Shown here piece after piece: positions 8,159 to 16,887 of a stretch of 64,000 nt of DNA. Position 1 is the first letter of the stretch. Each line of letters starts with the position of its first letter. The notes beneath the pieces were generated by a model. That model worked only from the letters and a program-made list of their open reading frames with translations, did not search any database and was not told the DNA's origin. The position numbers and the translations under genes were made by a program. The DNA lies in the NCBI RefSeq assembly GCF_004139715.1, contig NZ_CP035544.1, forward strand, positions 1,798,001 through 1,862,000, read 5' to 3'. This DNA comes from Muriicola soli (GTDB taxonomy: Bacteria > Bacteroidota > Bacteroidia > Flavobacteriales > Flavobacteriaceae).

Positions 8159-9451
8159 ATGAAAGTCTCTAAAACTCACTTTAAGGCAATTCATATCTTA
8201 TTGATAGCCTGTATGTTAACAGCTTGCTCTTCCCTGAAAAATAGAAAAATTGAAAAAAATCTGACGGAAAGGTTAAATCTCAATGGCTTCGATAATCATT
8301 TTACCGGCTTTATGGTATACGCTCCTGAATCGCAGGACACCCTTATGGCATTAAACGCCCACAAGTTCTTTACACCGGCAAGCAACACTAAAATATTTAC
8401 CCTCTACACAGCATTAAAAATCCTTGGAGACTCTATTCCTTCGCTGCGATATTATGCCCTGAAAGACACGGTATATTTTCAGGGAACGGGGTATCCGGGG
8501 AGTTTACATCCCGCATTTAACGACAGCAGCATTGTACAATTCCTTCAATCCTTCCAAAACTTAGTGTATGTTCCTGCGAATTTTCCCGAAGGAAGATTCG
8601 GTCCCGGCTGGGCCTGGGAAGATTTTGACAGCGCATTTTCCCCTGAACGATCTTCACTTCCGCTGTATGGCAATGTTCTTACTTACATCCGACACAGTGA
8701 ACCTGAAGTTGTCCCCGAATATTTCACAGACAGCATCAGTACTGTTGCTTTGCCCGGCAGAAGATTGGAGCATAAGAACACCTTCTACTTTAACCCTGGC
8801 GGCCGGGACAGTCTTACAGTGCCTTTTAAAACCGGTATTAAACTCACGGCTGATCTTCTGGAGATCGCAATTAAAAAACCCATCACCATAAAAGAACAAT
8901 TTCCGGAGGGAAAGAAAACGCTGTTGTATGGAAATACACCTGCAGATAGTCTGTATAAGCAACTCATGGAAGAAAGCGATAATTTTATAGCGGAACAATT
9001 ACTGTTGACATCTTCGGCGGCACTAACAGATACGCTATCTTCCAGGCTAGCCAGAGATTTTGTTTTAGATACTTATCTGTCAGAACTTGAAGATCATCCC
9101 AGGTGGGTTGATGGCTCAGGGCTTTCGAGATATAATTTATTTACTCCAGCCTCCATGATACATGTACTGGAGAAACTCTATAAGGAGTTCGGGACGGATC
9201 GCATTTTGACTATTTTTCCGGCAGGAGGCAAAGAGGGAACCCTCGAAGATTGGTATGGAACTACAGGGGGCCCATATGTTTTTGCCAAAAGCGGGACTTT
9301 GGGAAATACGTATTGTCTCAGCGGATATATGATCACCTCTTCAGGTAGATTTCTCCTATTTAGCTTTATGAACAACCATTTTATGGAAAGTAGCTCTCAA
9401 CTAAAACCAAGGATAGAGGTCATACTTGAAGCTATGCGGGATTCTTATTGA
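8159..9451 (+). CDS. dacB: PBP4-type D-alanyl-D-alanine carboxypeptidase (peptidase S13), lipoprotein
   Basis: Low-molecular-weight penicillin-binding protein that trims or cleaves peptidoglycan peptides. The three active-site motifs are in order: SxxK as S75-N-T-K78 (PASNTKIF), SxN as S273-D-N275 (EESDNFIAEQ), and KSG at 377-379 (FAKSGTLGN). A conserved DGSGLSRYN segment lies at 318-326. The N-terminus has a lipobox LTAC, with lipidation at Cys23, so it should be tethered in the periplasm. Length (430 aa) is typical for the compact form. It lies six bases from the convergent nudK-like gene with no room for a terminator between them. Confidence 0.9.
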   Translation: MKVSKTHFKAIHILLIACMLTACSSLKNRKIEKNLTERLNLNGFDNHFTGFMVYAPESQDTLMALNAHKFFTPASNTKIFTLYTALKILGDSIPSLRYYALKDTVYFQGTGYPGSLHPAFNDSSIVQFLQSFQNLVYVPANFPEGRFGPGWAWEDFDSAFSPERSSLPLYGNVLTYIRHSEPEVVPEYFTDSISTVALPGRRLEHKNTFYFNPGGRDSLTVPFKTGIKLTADLLEIAIKKPITIKEQFPEGKKTLLYGNTPADSLYKQLMEESDNFIAEQLLLTSSAALTDTLSSRLARDFVLDTYLSELEDHPRWVDGSGLSRYNLFTPASMIHVLEKLYKEFGTDRILTIFPAGGKEGTLEDWYGTTGGPYVFAKSGTLGNTYCLSGYMITSSGRFLLFSFMNNHFMESSSQLKPRIEVILEAMRDSY

Positions 9452-9457
9452 CCGGAA

Positions 9458-10039
9458 TTATAACAAATCATGGAGCTCGGCATATTGCAGGAGCATTATG
9501 GTCTTGGCGTCTTTGATCACACCAGAATTTATCATTTCCAGGGCTATTGCAAAATCAACTTCCAATACTTCGATATTTTCGGTCTCATGGGCTACACCTC
9601 CGCCTTTATTTACCTTCATGGAAGAATCATAAGGTGCAATAAAAAAGTGTAGTACTTCAGTTACAGCTCCGGGCGACATATAGGCTTCAAATACCTTCTT
9701 GACTTGTTGAACCCTATATCCGGTCTCTTCTTCTACTTCTCTTATTATACATTTTTCCGGATCTTGTTGATCGAGCATCCCGGCACAAACCTCGACCATC
9801 ATTCCGGTTGGGTTGGCATTAATGTAGGTGGGCATACGGAATTGTCGGGTAAGTATCACCTTCTTCTCATCAGCCTGATAGAGTAAAATAGCTGCCCCAT
9901 TACCCCTGTCATAGGCCTCCCGCCTTTGCGTTTCCCAGCTTCCATCTTCTTTTTGGTAGTCATAGGTATACCGGTATAAAGTATACCATTGATCCGAAAG
10001 GATTTCCTTTTTTACATTTTTGATTTTACCTTTTTTCAA
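9458..10039 (-). CDS. nudK: Nudix hydrolase, GDP-mannose/ADP-ribose pyrophosphatase type
   Basis: The Nudix box spans residues 87-108 (GMLDQQDPEKC, then REVEEETGY), the metal-binding helix that cleaves nucleoside diphosphate-linked substrates. The surrounding sequence matches the NudK/NudF branch: an N-terminal strand region with RGNGAAILLY, LTRQFRMPTYIN, and the late segment AYMSPGAVTEVLHFF that shapes the sugar-nucleotide pocket. GDP-mannose is the likelier substrate given the CAGMLD start of the box, but ADP-ribose cannot be excluded. It is the last gene of a five-gene minus-strand run starting at 12589. Confidence 0.8.
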   Translation of the reverse strand: MKKGKIKNVKKEILSDQWYTLYRYTYDYQKEDGSWETQRREAYDRGNGAAILLYQADEKKVILTRQFRMPTYINANPTGMMVEVCAGMLDQQDPEKCIIREVEEETGYRVQQVKKVFEAYMSPGAVTEVLHFFIAPYDSSMKVNKGGGVAHETENIEVLEVDFAIALEMINSGVIKDAKTIMLLQYAELHDLL

Positions 10040-10060
10040 GATGCCTTGTTTATTCTTTAA

Positions 10061-10726
10061 TTAAACCGTAATTGCCTTGTTGAGATATCGTCTGAAGGGA
10101 ATCATTTCTTGATACACTACAACAATATATTCATCAAAGTCAGGATCAGTTATGATGTCTTCTGTCAACTGATGTTCAACGGCAAAGGTCTTATTTCTTA
10201 GTAAATCTATGTAGGGATGGTCTTTTGAATACCCTTTCGGAGCAGTAAGCAGTTTTTCATCCTCATAAAGTGACCCGAAAAGCTTTTTAAACGAAGGCTT
10301 GTCTAAGATCTCCATAAATGCTTCACCATTGTAATCTATTGCTTCTCTTACACTTCTAAGTCTTTTAGGCTCCGGCCTCCAAAGTCCCCCGGCCAGGAGG
10401 GATTGTCTTATGCCAATTTGTATGTAGAAATCACCGGAGTTCGGGGCTTTGTCCAATCCTGCCCCAAAGTGGTCTTTATACACAGGTTTATTCGGGTGAA
10501 ACATCAGGTTATTATTGATCCTGTTGATCGCTGTTTTTCCAGATGTCGGATAGTAATCAGGATCGACTTGTCCCAGGCGGATATTGAGTTGGTTGAGCCA
10601 ATGGATAAAGGAATCTCTATGCCGATGGTAGGTTTTGCGATGCTTGTCCATCCATTCTTTAGAGTTATTCTGATCCAATTCACGGAGGAACTCCAGTAAT
10701 GCCTTAAAATCGATAATGTGCTGCAA
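10061..10726 (-). CDS. DUF2461 family protein
   Basis: A 221-residue soluble protein with the DUF2461 (TIGR02453) pattern: FLRELDQNNSKEWMDKHR at the N-terminus, FHPNKPVYKDHFGAGL in the middle, FYIQIGIRQSLLAGGLW and PKRLRSVREAIDYNGEAF further on. The family is widespread and uncharacterised; no catalytic residues are established. It is 21 bases upstream of the Nudix gene and 31 bases downstream of the AIM24 gene, so it belongs to the same unit. Confidence 0.88.
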   Translation of the reverse strand: MQHIIDFKALLEFLRELDQNNSKEWMDKHRKTYHRHRDSFIHWLNQLNIRLGQVDPDYYPTSGKTAINRINNNLMFHPNKPVYKDHFGAGLDKAPNSGDFYIQIGIRQSLLAGGLWRPEPKRLRSVREAIDYNGEAFMEILDKPSFKKLFGSLYEDEKLLTAPKGYSKDHPYIDLLRNKTFAVEHQLTEDIITDPDFDEYIVVVYQEMIPFRRYLNKAITV

Positions 10727-10757
10727 GCTTTATAAATTGTCTAATGGAGTATCCGAA

Positions 10758-11558
10758 TTAAAACCGGTTGTCCCCGTCGAGAATATCTCCCAGTCCGCCT
10801 AAAATGCTTCCTTCTCCTTTGTCCTTTCCTCCGCCCTTGGGAGCAGAAGCCCAAACTCTTTTAGCCAGCCTGCTGAAGGGTAAAGACTGAACGTAGACCG
10901 TACCGGGTCCGCGAAGTGTCGCAAAAAACAGGCCTTCCCCGCCAAAGAGGGTGTTTTTGATTCCACCAACAAATTCAACATCGTAGTCTACGTCCTTGGT
11001 AAATCCGACGATGCAGCCGGTATCTACCTTGATGATTTCACCCGGACCTAATTCTTTTTTTGCAAGGGTTCCGCCGGCGTGGACAAAAGCCATTCCATCT
11101 CCTTCCAACTTCTGCATGATAAATCCTTCCCCGCCGAAAAGTCCGCGTCCCAGGCGCTTAGAAAATTCAATTCCAACCGAAACACCTTTGGCTGCGCATA
11201 AAAATGCATCTTTCTGACAAATAAACTTCCCTTGCTTTTCAGAGAGATCTATAGCTAAGATTTTACCCGGATAAGGCGATGCAAAACTCACCCTCCGTTT
11301 ATTTCCGGAGATATTGAGGAAGGAGGTCATAAAGAGCCCTTCTCCCGTGAGTATTCGTTTTCCTGCGGATAGCAAACTTCCGAGAACTCCTTTGTTCTGA
11401 TTAGAACCGTCGCCAAAGATGGTGTCCATCTGCAGGTCGGTATCCATCATCATAAAACTTCCTGCTTCAGCTACTACTGCTTCCTGGGGATCGAGCTCTA
11501 TTTCTACATACTGCATCTCTTCCCCGAAGATGTGGTAGTCTATTTCGTGTGAATTCAT
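10758..11558 (-). CDS. AIM24/TIGR00266 family protein
   Basis: A 266-residue glycine-rich protein with the repeated double-stranded beta-helix pattern of the AIM24 family: [19 protein letters not shown]-like opening, [15 protein letters not shown]-like and [20 protein letters not shown] repeats, and [20 protein letters not shown] near the end. The recurring F/GGEG motif and AGG turns are diagnostic. Mitochondrial AIM24 helps organise cristae; the bacterial role is unknown. The last ~30 residues are a glycine/lysine-rich tail ([12 protein letters not shown]). It is in the middle of a five-gene minus-strand run. Confidence 0.88.
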   Translation of the reverse strand: MNSHEIDYHIFGEEMQYVEIELDPQEAVVAEAGSFMMMDTDLQMDTIFGDGSNQNKGVLGSLLSAGKRILTGEGLFMTSFLNISGNKRRVSFASPYPGKILAIDLSEKQGKFICQKDAFLCAAKGVSVGIEFSKRLGRGLFGGEGFIMQKLEGDGMAFVHAGGTLAKKELGPGEIIKVDTGCIVGFTKDVDYDVEFVGGIKNTLFGGEGLFFATLRGPGTVYVQSLPFSRLAKRVWASAPKGGGKDKGEGSILGGLGDILDGDNRF

Positions 11559-11606
11559 ATTGTTGGTTTTTCTTTTGTCTTGTTAGTAGTGTTTGCAGCC
11601 TTGATG

Positions 11607-12104
11607 TTACACTTTTTTCATCATCCTTTGTGCTATCTCTTCCATTTCCCGAAAGCGCTGCGTTCCTACCATCACCTTCTTTCCATTCTTCAGAATGAGC
11701 GCTAAGCCTTTTGTGCCTTTTACGTTGTAAACGGTACCGTATGGTGTCCAAATTCTCAGTCCATACCCTATCATCGGACTGTACTTTACGATATTAGCTT
11801 CCTTTATTTCCCTCCACGTAATCCTTTTATTCGCCAGGGGAATAAATCTGATATGGATATGTTCCCGCGTGATGAGGGTTCGTAATTTCATCAATCCTAA
11901 TAACAAACAGAGCAGGAGCATCCCGAAGAATAAAATGATCAGAGCGAAATCTGGCATGGGGTTATCGCCGAAGGGTTTTTTTAGGATAATTTGCTGAATG
12001 ATCCCGTAGGTTGGAATAGAAAGGCATAGAAGTACAATTATCCATATAAGCCATTGAGAAAAACGCTGCTCTTCTTTAAAGAGGACTTCTTGATTTTGGA
12101 CCAT
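11607..12104 (-). CDS. Two-TM membrane protein with PH-like domain
   Basis: The frame is open from 12158, but Met19 (MVQNQEVLFKEEQRF) at 12104 avoids a 25-base overlap with the upstream gene and starts like related proteins, so I prefer it. Two hydrophobic segments (LIWIIVLLCLSIPTYGII and FALIILFFGMLLLCLLLGLM) are followed by a 100-residue cytoplasmic part with a strand pattern (IHIRFIPLANKRITWREIKEANIVKY, split by turns, then GKKVMVGTQRFREMEEI) resembling bacterial PH-domain membrane proteins, possibly the DUF6141 type. Function unknown. It is 29 bases behind the hotdog gene. Confidence 0.65.
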   Translation of the reverse strand: MVQNQEVLFKEEQRFSQWLIWIIVLLCLSIPTYGIIQQIILKKPFGDNPMPDFALIILFFGMLLLCLLLGLMKLRTLITREHIHIRFIPLANKRITWREIKEANIVKYSPMIGYGLRIWTPYGTVYNVKGTKGLALILKNGKKVMVGTQRFREMEEIAQRMMKKV

Positions 12105-12133
12105 TCGTGTAGTATTATTCAAGGCAGATGGGT

Positions 12134-12589
12134 TTATGATTTTACTTTCAGGGTCCATTCAAAATCGAAGACAGAAACCACTATCCCCTGCTCGTTCACT
12201 CCGGTGGATGTCATCCAACAAGTCTGCCCCTCCCCTGTTTCTATGGCCTTTTGCAGGGCCTGACCGATTTTATATCCATCCTCACAACTAAAGGTAATTT
12301 TTCCGGTCGCCTTTTTACTGAATGTAGCTTTGTTATTGGCGACCAGCATGGATACCTTTTTTCCGCTTTCCTGAATGTGATCCATAACCATGGCTCCGGT
12401 ACTCAGTTCAGCCGCCATCCCCTGTACTGCCCAGAACATCGATTTGAATGGGTTCTGATTGATCCACCTATGAGTGACTGTCACCACGGCCTTCTCCTTG
12501 TTGAGCTCCCTCAGACGTACACCTGTCCACCAGGCGGCGGGTAATTTAAAAAAAAGAAAAGTATTGAATTTACTTGCTGAAGCAGCCAT
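12134..12589 (-). CDS. DUF4442 hotdog-fold protein
   Basis: A 151-residue protein of the thioesterase (hotdog) superfamily, DUF4442 branch: LPAAWWTGVRLRELN at the start, VTHRWINQNPFKSMFW with the family's N-P-(F)-S-(M) helix, AAELSTGAMVM, then SMLVANNKATFSKKATG. DUF4442 proteins are predicted acyl-CoA thioesterases or acyl-binding proteins, but activity has rarely been shown. It is the first gene of the minus-strand run and its promoter must lie in the 133-base divergent spacer to 12723. Confidence 0.82.
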   Translation of the reverse strand: MAASASKFNTFLFFKLPAAWWTGVRLRELNKEKAVVTVTHRWINQNPFKSMFWAVQGMAAELSTGAMVMDHIQESGKKVSMLVANNKATFSKKATGKITFSCEDGYKIGQALQKAIETGEGQTCWMTSTGVNEQGIVVSVFDFEWTLKVKS

Positions 12590-12671
12590 AAATAAGGATT
12601 TAAGCCCTAAAATTAAGACAATTCGACGAGATTTGATTTGTTAATATTATGTTAATTTTTAGTACTATGTT

Positions 12672-12703
12672 TTGCATAATACCTTCTTTTGGATATATAT
12701 TTG
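12672..12703 (+). promoter_or_regulatory. Bacteroidota-type promoter for the DUF4870 gene
   Basis: A TTG at 12672-12674 and a perfect TAnnTTTG box (TATATTTG, 12696-12703) are separated by 21 bases, within the range known for the Bacteroidota housekeeping sigma factor. The box ends 19 bases before the ATG at 12723. Confidence 0.6.
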
Positions 12704-12722
12704 CATAAGAAACTAATATGCC

Positions 12723-13202
12723 ATGACAGAAACATTGTCAAAACACGAGAGAAACTTGTCAGCTGCCATCCATGCTTCAACCTTTGGGAGGTTTTTTATC
12801 CCCTTTGGTAATATCCTGCTGCCGCTGATTCTATGGTTGGCCAACAAAAAGGATTCTGATTTTGTAGACTACAATGGGAAACAAGCATTGAATTTTCAGA
12901 TCAGTCTGTTGTTGTATTCCGTAGTCCTGGGAGCCATATCCATACCCTTCTTTTTTGGTTTGATTCCCGACCTGTTTGATCACGGAATTCTACAATGGGG
13001 TAATAGAGACCCATTTAATGGTGTCAATCTTTTTGTAGACTGGGACGACTTTCCCTTTGGCCGAATCTGGCCTCTGGGTATAGCCGGACTGATTCCTTTT
13101 GCGCTATTTATCGTTAATGTGGTCTATACCATTCTCGCAACGCTGCGCACCAATGAAGGCCAGACCTTTAAATATCCCATCACTATTAAATTCATCAAAT
13201 AA
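12723..13202 (+). CDS. DUF4870 membrane protein
   Basis: A 159-residue protein with the DUF4870 (Tic20-like) signature: ERNLSAAIHASTF, then FGNILLPLILWLANKKDS followed by VDYNGKQALNFQISLLLY, and a C-terminal pair of hydrophobic helices ending in EGQTFKYPITIKFIK. Four membrane segments are likely. The family has no established function. Its stop codon TAA overlaps the start of the next gene (TAATG), which indicates translational coupling. Confidence 0.88.
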   Translation: MTETLSKHERNLSAAIHASTFGRFFIPFGNILLPLILWLANKKDSDFVDYNGKQALNFQISLLLYSVVLGAISIPFFFGLIPDLFDHGILQWGNRDPFNGVNLFVDWDDFPFGRIWPLGIAGLIPFALFIVNVVYTILATLRTNEGQTFKYPITIKFIK

Positions 13203-13732
13203 TGAAGAGCTTGTTGTACATACTCATGGCTTTTATCCTGCAGCTTGGCATGCCTGTTGCACTGGCACAACTTGCGCAAAATTCTGAATTACACCAGCTA
13301 CTCAAGGAAAAAGACAGCCTTTTATTTCACGCCGCATTTAACAACTGTGACCCGGAAACCATGGCAACGCTTTTTACAGAAGATTTTGAGTTTTACCACG
13401 ACAAAGGAGGAACTTCCGTTGGCAGGGAAACTTTTCTAGCCCCCATGTATGAGAGCTGTTCTGATAAAACAGAGAATTGGAAACAACCCTCTAAACGCAT
13501 ACTTGTAAAAAACAGTCTCAGGGTATTTCCCTTGCGAAAAGACGGGGTCTTGTACGGAGCCATTCAGGAAGGCAGGCATCGTTTTGAATTTCTAAACGAA
13601 AAACAAGAATATCAGAAGGGTGATATTGCCCGGTTTACACATGTCTGGATGCTTCAAGATGATCAATGGAAGATCAAACGCGAATTGAGTTATGATCACC
13701 AACCAGCCTCAAGTTATCAATTGGAAAACTAA
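13202..13732 (+). CDS. Exported NTF2-like (DUF4440) protein
   Basis: Signal peptide (MKSLLYILMAFILQLGMPVALAQ) followed by a compact cone-shaped NTF2-fold domain: LLKEKDSLLFHAAFNNCD with the family's NxxD/C pattern, MATLFTEDFEFYHDKGGT, and a final DIARFTHVWMLQDDQWKIKRELSYDH. This matches DUF4440 or SnoaL-4-type proteins. It is periplasmic and its ligand is unknown. It is coupled to the DUF4870 gene by a one-base stop/start overlap. Confidence 0.82.
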   Translation: MKSLLYILMAFILQLGMPVALAQLAQNSELHQLLKEKDSLLFHAAFNNCDPETMATLFTEDFEFYHDKGGTSVGRETFLAPMYESCSDKTENWKQPSKRILVKNSLRVFPLRKDGVLYGAIQEGRHRFEFLNEKQEYQKGDIARFTHVWMLQDDQWKIKRELSYDHQPASSYQLEN

Positions 13733-13863
13733 AAACACATCAATCTAAATATGAGTTTATTCATCAATCAAAATCCCATGAAACTACAAAAAACGAACAG
13801 TTAATCCTATGCTGAAGGAAGATCCGACTCATCACCGGACAGCATGTAACAGAAGAAAAAATT

Positions 13864-14205
13864 ATGAACATAGAAAACACAAAAGCGCAAATGCGAAAGG
13901 GAGTGCTGGAATACTGTATCCTGTCTATCCTTCAGGAAGAAGACAAGTATACCTCTGAAATTCTCGACACTCTTAAAAACGCTAAAATGCTGGTGGTAGA
14001 AGGTACTATTTACCCCCTGCTTACCAGGCTGAAAAATGCCGGATTACTAAATTACCGATGGGAAGAATCGACCTCCGGGCCACCCCGAAAATACTACGGG
14101 TTAACAGAAACCGGTAAAATGTTCCTCAAAGAACTCGATTCAACCTGGGACGAACTAAGAAACGCCGTGAATTTGGTCACCAACGCTAAAAAAGTAAAAA
14201 AATGA
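13864..14205 (+). CDS. PadR-family transcriptional regulator
   Basis: A 113-residue winged helix-turn-helix protein: MRKGVLEYCILSILQEED, YTSEILDTLKNAKMLVVEGT, then IYPLLTRLKNAGLL and the wing GPPRKYYGLTETGK. These are the hallmarks of the short PadR group, dimeric repressors. The stop overlaps the next start by four bases (ATGA at 14202), so it is co-translated with the PspC protein. PadR-PspC-GIN gene clusters are common in Bacteroidota, and the regulator probably controls this cluster, perhaps in response to envelope stress. Confidence 0.9.
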   Translation: MNIENTKAQMRKGVLEYCILSILQEEDKYTSEILDTLKNAKMLVVEGTIYPLLTRLKNAGLLNYRWEESTSGPPRKYYGLTETGKMFLKELDSTWDELRNAVNLVTNAKKVKK

Positions 14206-15935
14206 ACAAAACAGTCAATATAAATCTTGCAAACGTCCTTTTCCACATCGATGAGGAAGCTTTCAACAAGCTAAAACGATACTTGGAGGCTATCAAGCGG
14301 TCCTTTTCAGGTACAGCGGGTAGTGACGAAATCATAGCCGATATTGAAGCTCGGATCGCAGAACTCTTCCAGGAAAGGTTGGAGAACGAAAGACAAGTGA
14401 TCACCATGAAGGAAGTAGATGCCGTTATTCAGGTCATGGGTCAGCCCGAAGATTACAGGGTTGATGAGGATATCTTTGAAGATGCCCCCAGAACTGATGA
14501 GCGAAGAGCTTCGAGAACGAAAAAACTCTATCGCGATATCGATAATAAGTATATCGGTGGTGTTTGTGCCGGACTCGAACACTATTTGGGCATCGATAGC
14601 CTTTGGATTAGACTGATCTTTATCCTTCTGGCCCTCACTACCGGATTTGGTTTTATTGCGTATATCCTGCTCTGGATCCTTGTCCCCGAAGCGGTCACCA
14701 CCTCTCAGAAACTTGACATGAGAGGTGAACCGGTAAACATCAGCAACATCGAAAAAAAAATTAAAGAAGGCTACGACGATGTCGCCGAGAAAGTAAAGGG
14801 TGTAGACTATGAGAAGGTAGGCAACAAAGTAAAAAGCAGTGGCCGGACATTTTTTGACGCTCTGGGGAATGTGATCTTATTCCTCTTTAAAGTCTTTGCC
14901 AAATTTATTGGCGTCTTGTTGATCATTATCGGGGCATCAACTCTGATAGGACTATTCATTGGGCTTTTCACCGTAGGAACTCTGGATATCATACATATTC
15001 CGGGGCTCGACTTCTACGATATCTTTAATGCGTCAGGAACACCGGTTTGGGTAGTTTCCCTCCTCTCATTCTTTGCTGTGGGAATCCCTTTCTTTTTCGT
15101 GCTTTACCTTGGACTTAAGATCCTGATCAACAATTTGAAATCTATAGGGAATGTTGTCAAATTCTCTCTCCTGGGTCTTTGGTTGATTTCGATTATCGGC
15201 CTGGTGGTTATGGGAATTCGTGAAGCTGCTGCACATGCTTATTCGGGGAGTACTACAGTTAAAGAAGAACTTTACCTGCCTCCCGGACAGGACACCCTCG
15301 TCATTAGACCCATGAGTAGCGAATTATTTGAAAATCAGGAAAATATCGGTTTTAACGATATGACTATCACTTATGATGAAAATGGAGAACGTTTATTGTT
15401 TTCCGACGACATCCGGTTCGATATCACAAAATCTTCAGATACTCTTGCCTATCTTAAAATTCGAAAAAATGCCGATGGGAGTTCCCTTTCTGACGCCAGG
15501 AACAGGGCATCCAACATTCTGTATTCATATACGCTTGAAGGAAATACCCTCTCCCTCAATAATTTTCTGACCACCGCCATGGAAAATAAGGTCCGTGACC
15601 AGGAAATCCGGGTAACGCTAACGATCCCCGAGGGCACCCTGATTCGTTTTGAACCCGGAATGCGAAGATATATAGGACGACTAACACGCTATGATAAAGA
15701 CATTTATCGAGGAGACTTAGTGGATTACCTCTGGCTAATGACCGCCAACGGGGAATTGAAATGTCAGGATTGTCCTGAAAATATGAATGGAAGACTGGAA
15801 TGGAGTGACGATGAAGGCCGGATAATTATCGATGAGGATGGAATAGATATCAACGTCAAAGACGGTGGAGAATCCTTTAAACTGAAGATCGATGAACGCG
15901 GAGTTGAGATCAAGGCAGACGATGATGGTTTATAA
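14202..15935 (+). CDS. PspC-domain membrane protein
   Basis: A 577-residue protein. The N-terminal 90 residues are a cytoplasmic part (MNKTVNINLANVLFHIDEEA, with a helix-rich ERQVITMKEVDAVIQVMGQP segment). Residues 107-165 form the PspC domain (KKLYRDIDNKYIGGVCAGL, then HYLGIDSLWIRL and two hydrophobic stretches ending VPEA). Three or four more membrane segments follow up to about residue 345, then a ~230-residue extracytoplasmic C-terminus rich in strands. PspC proteins take part in envelope-stress signalling in other phyla. It overlaps the PadR gene by four bases and precedes the GIN lipoprotein. Confidence 0.88.
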   Translation: MNKTVNINLANVLFHIDEEAFNKLKRYLEAIKRSFSGTAGSDEIIADIEARIAELFQERLENERQVITMKEVDAVIQVMGQPEDYRVDEDIFEDAPRTDERRASRTKKLYRDIDNKYIGGVCAGLEHYLGIDSLWIRLIFILLALTTGFGFIAYILLWILVPEAVTTSQKLDMRGEPVNISNIEKKIKEGYDDVAEKVKGVDYEKVGNKVKSSGRTFFDALGNVILFLFKVFAKFIGVLLIIIGASTLIGLFIGLFTVGTLDIIHIPGLDFYDIFNASGTPVWVVSLLSFFAVGIPFFFVLYLGLKILINNLKSIGNVVKFSLLGLWLISIIGLVVMGIREAAAHAYSGSTTVKEELYLPPGQDTLVIRPMSSELFENQENIGFNDMTITYDENGERLLFSDDIRFDITKSSDTLAYLKIRKNADGSSLSDARNRASNILYSYTLEGNTLSLNNFLTTAMENKVRDQEIRVTLTIPEGTLIRFEPGMRRYIGRLTRYDKDIYRGDLVDYLWLMTANGELKCQDCPENMNGRLEWSDDEGRIIIDEDGIDINVKDGGESFKLKIDERGVEIKADDDGL

Positions 15936-16069
15936 TTTACATTTCATCCCTGTGATTCTACAACTCAGTCATTGAAACTATTTTAAAAGCCTCTAGTCAA
16001 ATACTTTTGAATCAATCAATTAATAATAACAACCCCCCGGCAATAAAATGCCGACTAAAAAACAACAAC

Positions 16070-16792
16070 ATGACAACACTAGCTAGATTTGCAATCGCCG
16101 TCCTAATGGCCCTTTTCTTATCTTCCTGTGCCTTCGATATGAATTTCGGGCAGGGTAAAAAAGGCAATGGAATTGTCGCCAAGGAAACAAGAGAGGTCTA
16201 TGAAGATTTTACAGTAGTTTCAGCCTCCGAGGGCCTTGATGTTTTCGTAACCCAAGCCGGTAATTTCTCTATTGAAGTTGAAGCTGATGAAAATGTCATA
16301 GAATTAATAGGAACAGACATTAAAAATGGGAAATTGAAAATTCACACCTTAGAAAACATAGGAAGGGCTACCAAAAGGATACATGTAACTCTCCCGGAGG
16401 TAACCGGACTAGACGCCTCCAGCGGTGCTGATCTGATTACCCAAAATGTGATACGTGCGAACAAAATAGGTCTGGATGCCAGCAGTGGAGCCGATATAAA
16501 GGCCTCAGTAATTGCAGACGAAGTTGAAGCAGACACCAGTAGCGGGGCTGATATCAGGATTGAAGGAGAAGCCGAGCTGTTAAGGGCCGATGCGAGTAGT
16601 GGATCAGGAATCAGGGCCAAGGACTTTGCAGTAAGAGTGTGCTACGCCGATGCGAGTAGCGGTGCTGATATCGATATTAATGTTTCAGAGTCTCTTATTG
16701 CGGACGTAAGTAGCGGTGCAGACATTTCCTATTCCGGAAATCCAACAGTAGAAAAAAACAAATCCTATTCAGGAAGGGTCCATAAAGATTAA
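16070..16792 (+). CDS. Head-GIN/DUF2807 lipoprotein with six ASSGADI repeats
   Basis: The frame runs from an upstream TTG at 16007, but the ATG at 16070 gives a proper lipoprotein signal (MTTLARFAIAVLMALFLSSC, lipidated Cys20). After a DUF2807/GIN domain start (EDFTVVSASEGLDVFVTQ), the core is a ladder of six near-identical motifs, DASSGADL, DASSGADI, DTSSGADI, DASSGSGI, DASSGADI and DVSSGADI, at residues 115, 136, 155, 174, 194 and 212, one every ~20 residues. This is the expected rung spacing of a parallel beta-helix. The protein should sit on the outer or inner membrane facing the periplasm. Function unknown; cluster with PadR and PspC suggests an envelope-stress sensor. Confidence 0.88.
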   Translation: MTTLARFAIAVLMALFLSSCAFDMNFGQGKKGNGIVAKETREVYEDFTVVSASEGLDVFVTQAGNFSIEVEADENVIELIGTDIKNGKLKIHTLENIGRATKRIHVTLPEVTGLDASSGADLITQNVIRANKIGLDASSGADIKASVIADEVEADTSSGADIRIEGEAELLRADASSGSGIRAKDFAVRVCYADASSGADIDINVSESLIADVSSGADISYSGNPTVEKNKSYSGRVHKD

Positions 16793-16814
16793 GATCAACT
16801 ATCCAACAAACCGT

Positions 16815-16846
16815 TAAACCCCGATTTTTTCTTCGGGGTTTTTTAT
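16815..16846 (+). terminator. Intrinsic terminator after the GIN lipoprotein
   Basis: Stem AACCCCGA / TCGGGGTT around a T-rich loop, followed by TTTT, 25 bases after the stop codon. Confidence 0.75.
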
Positions 16847-16887
16847 TTCGCTCTTTGCTTTGTTTATCTTAGGAATAAATTAAATGC

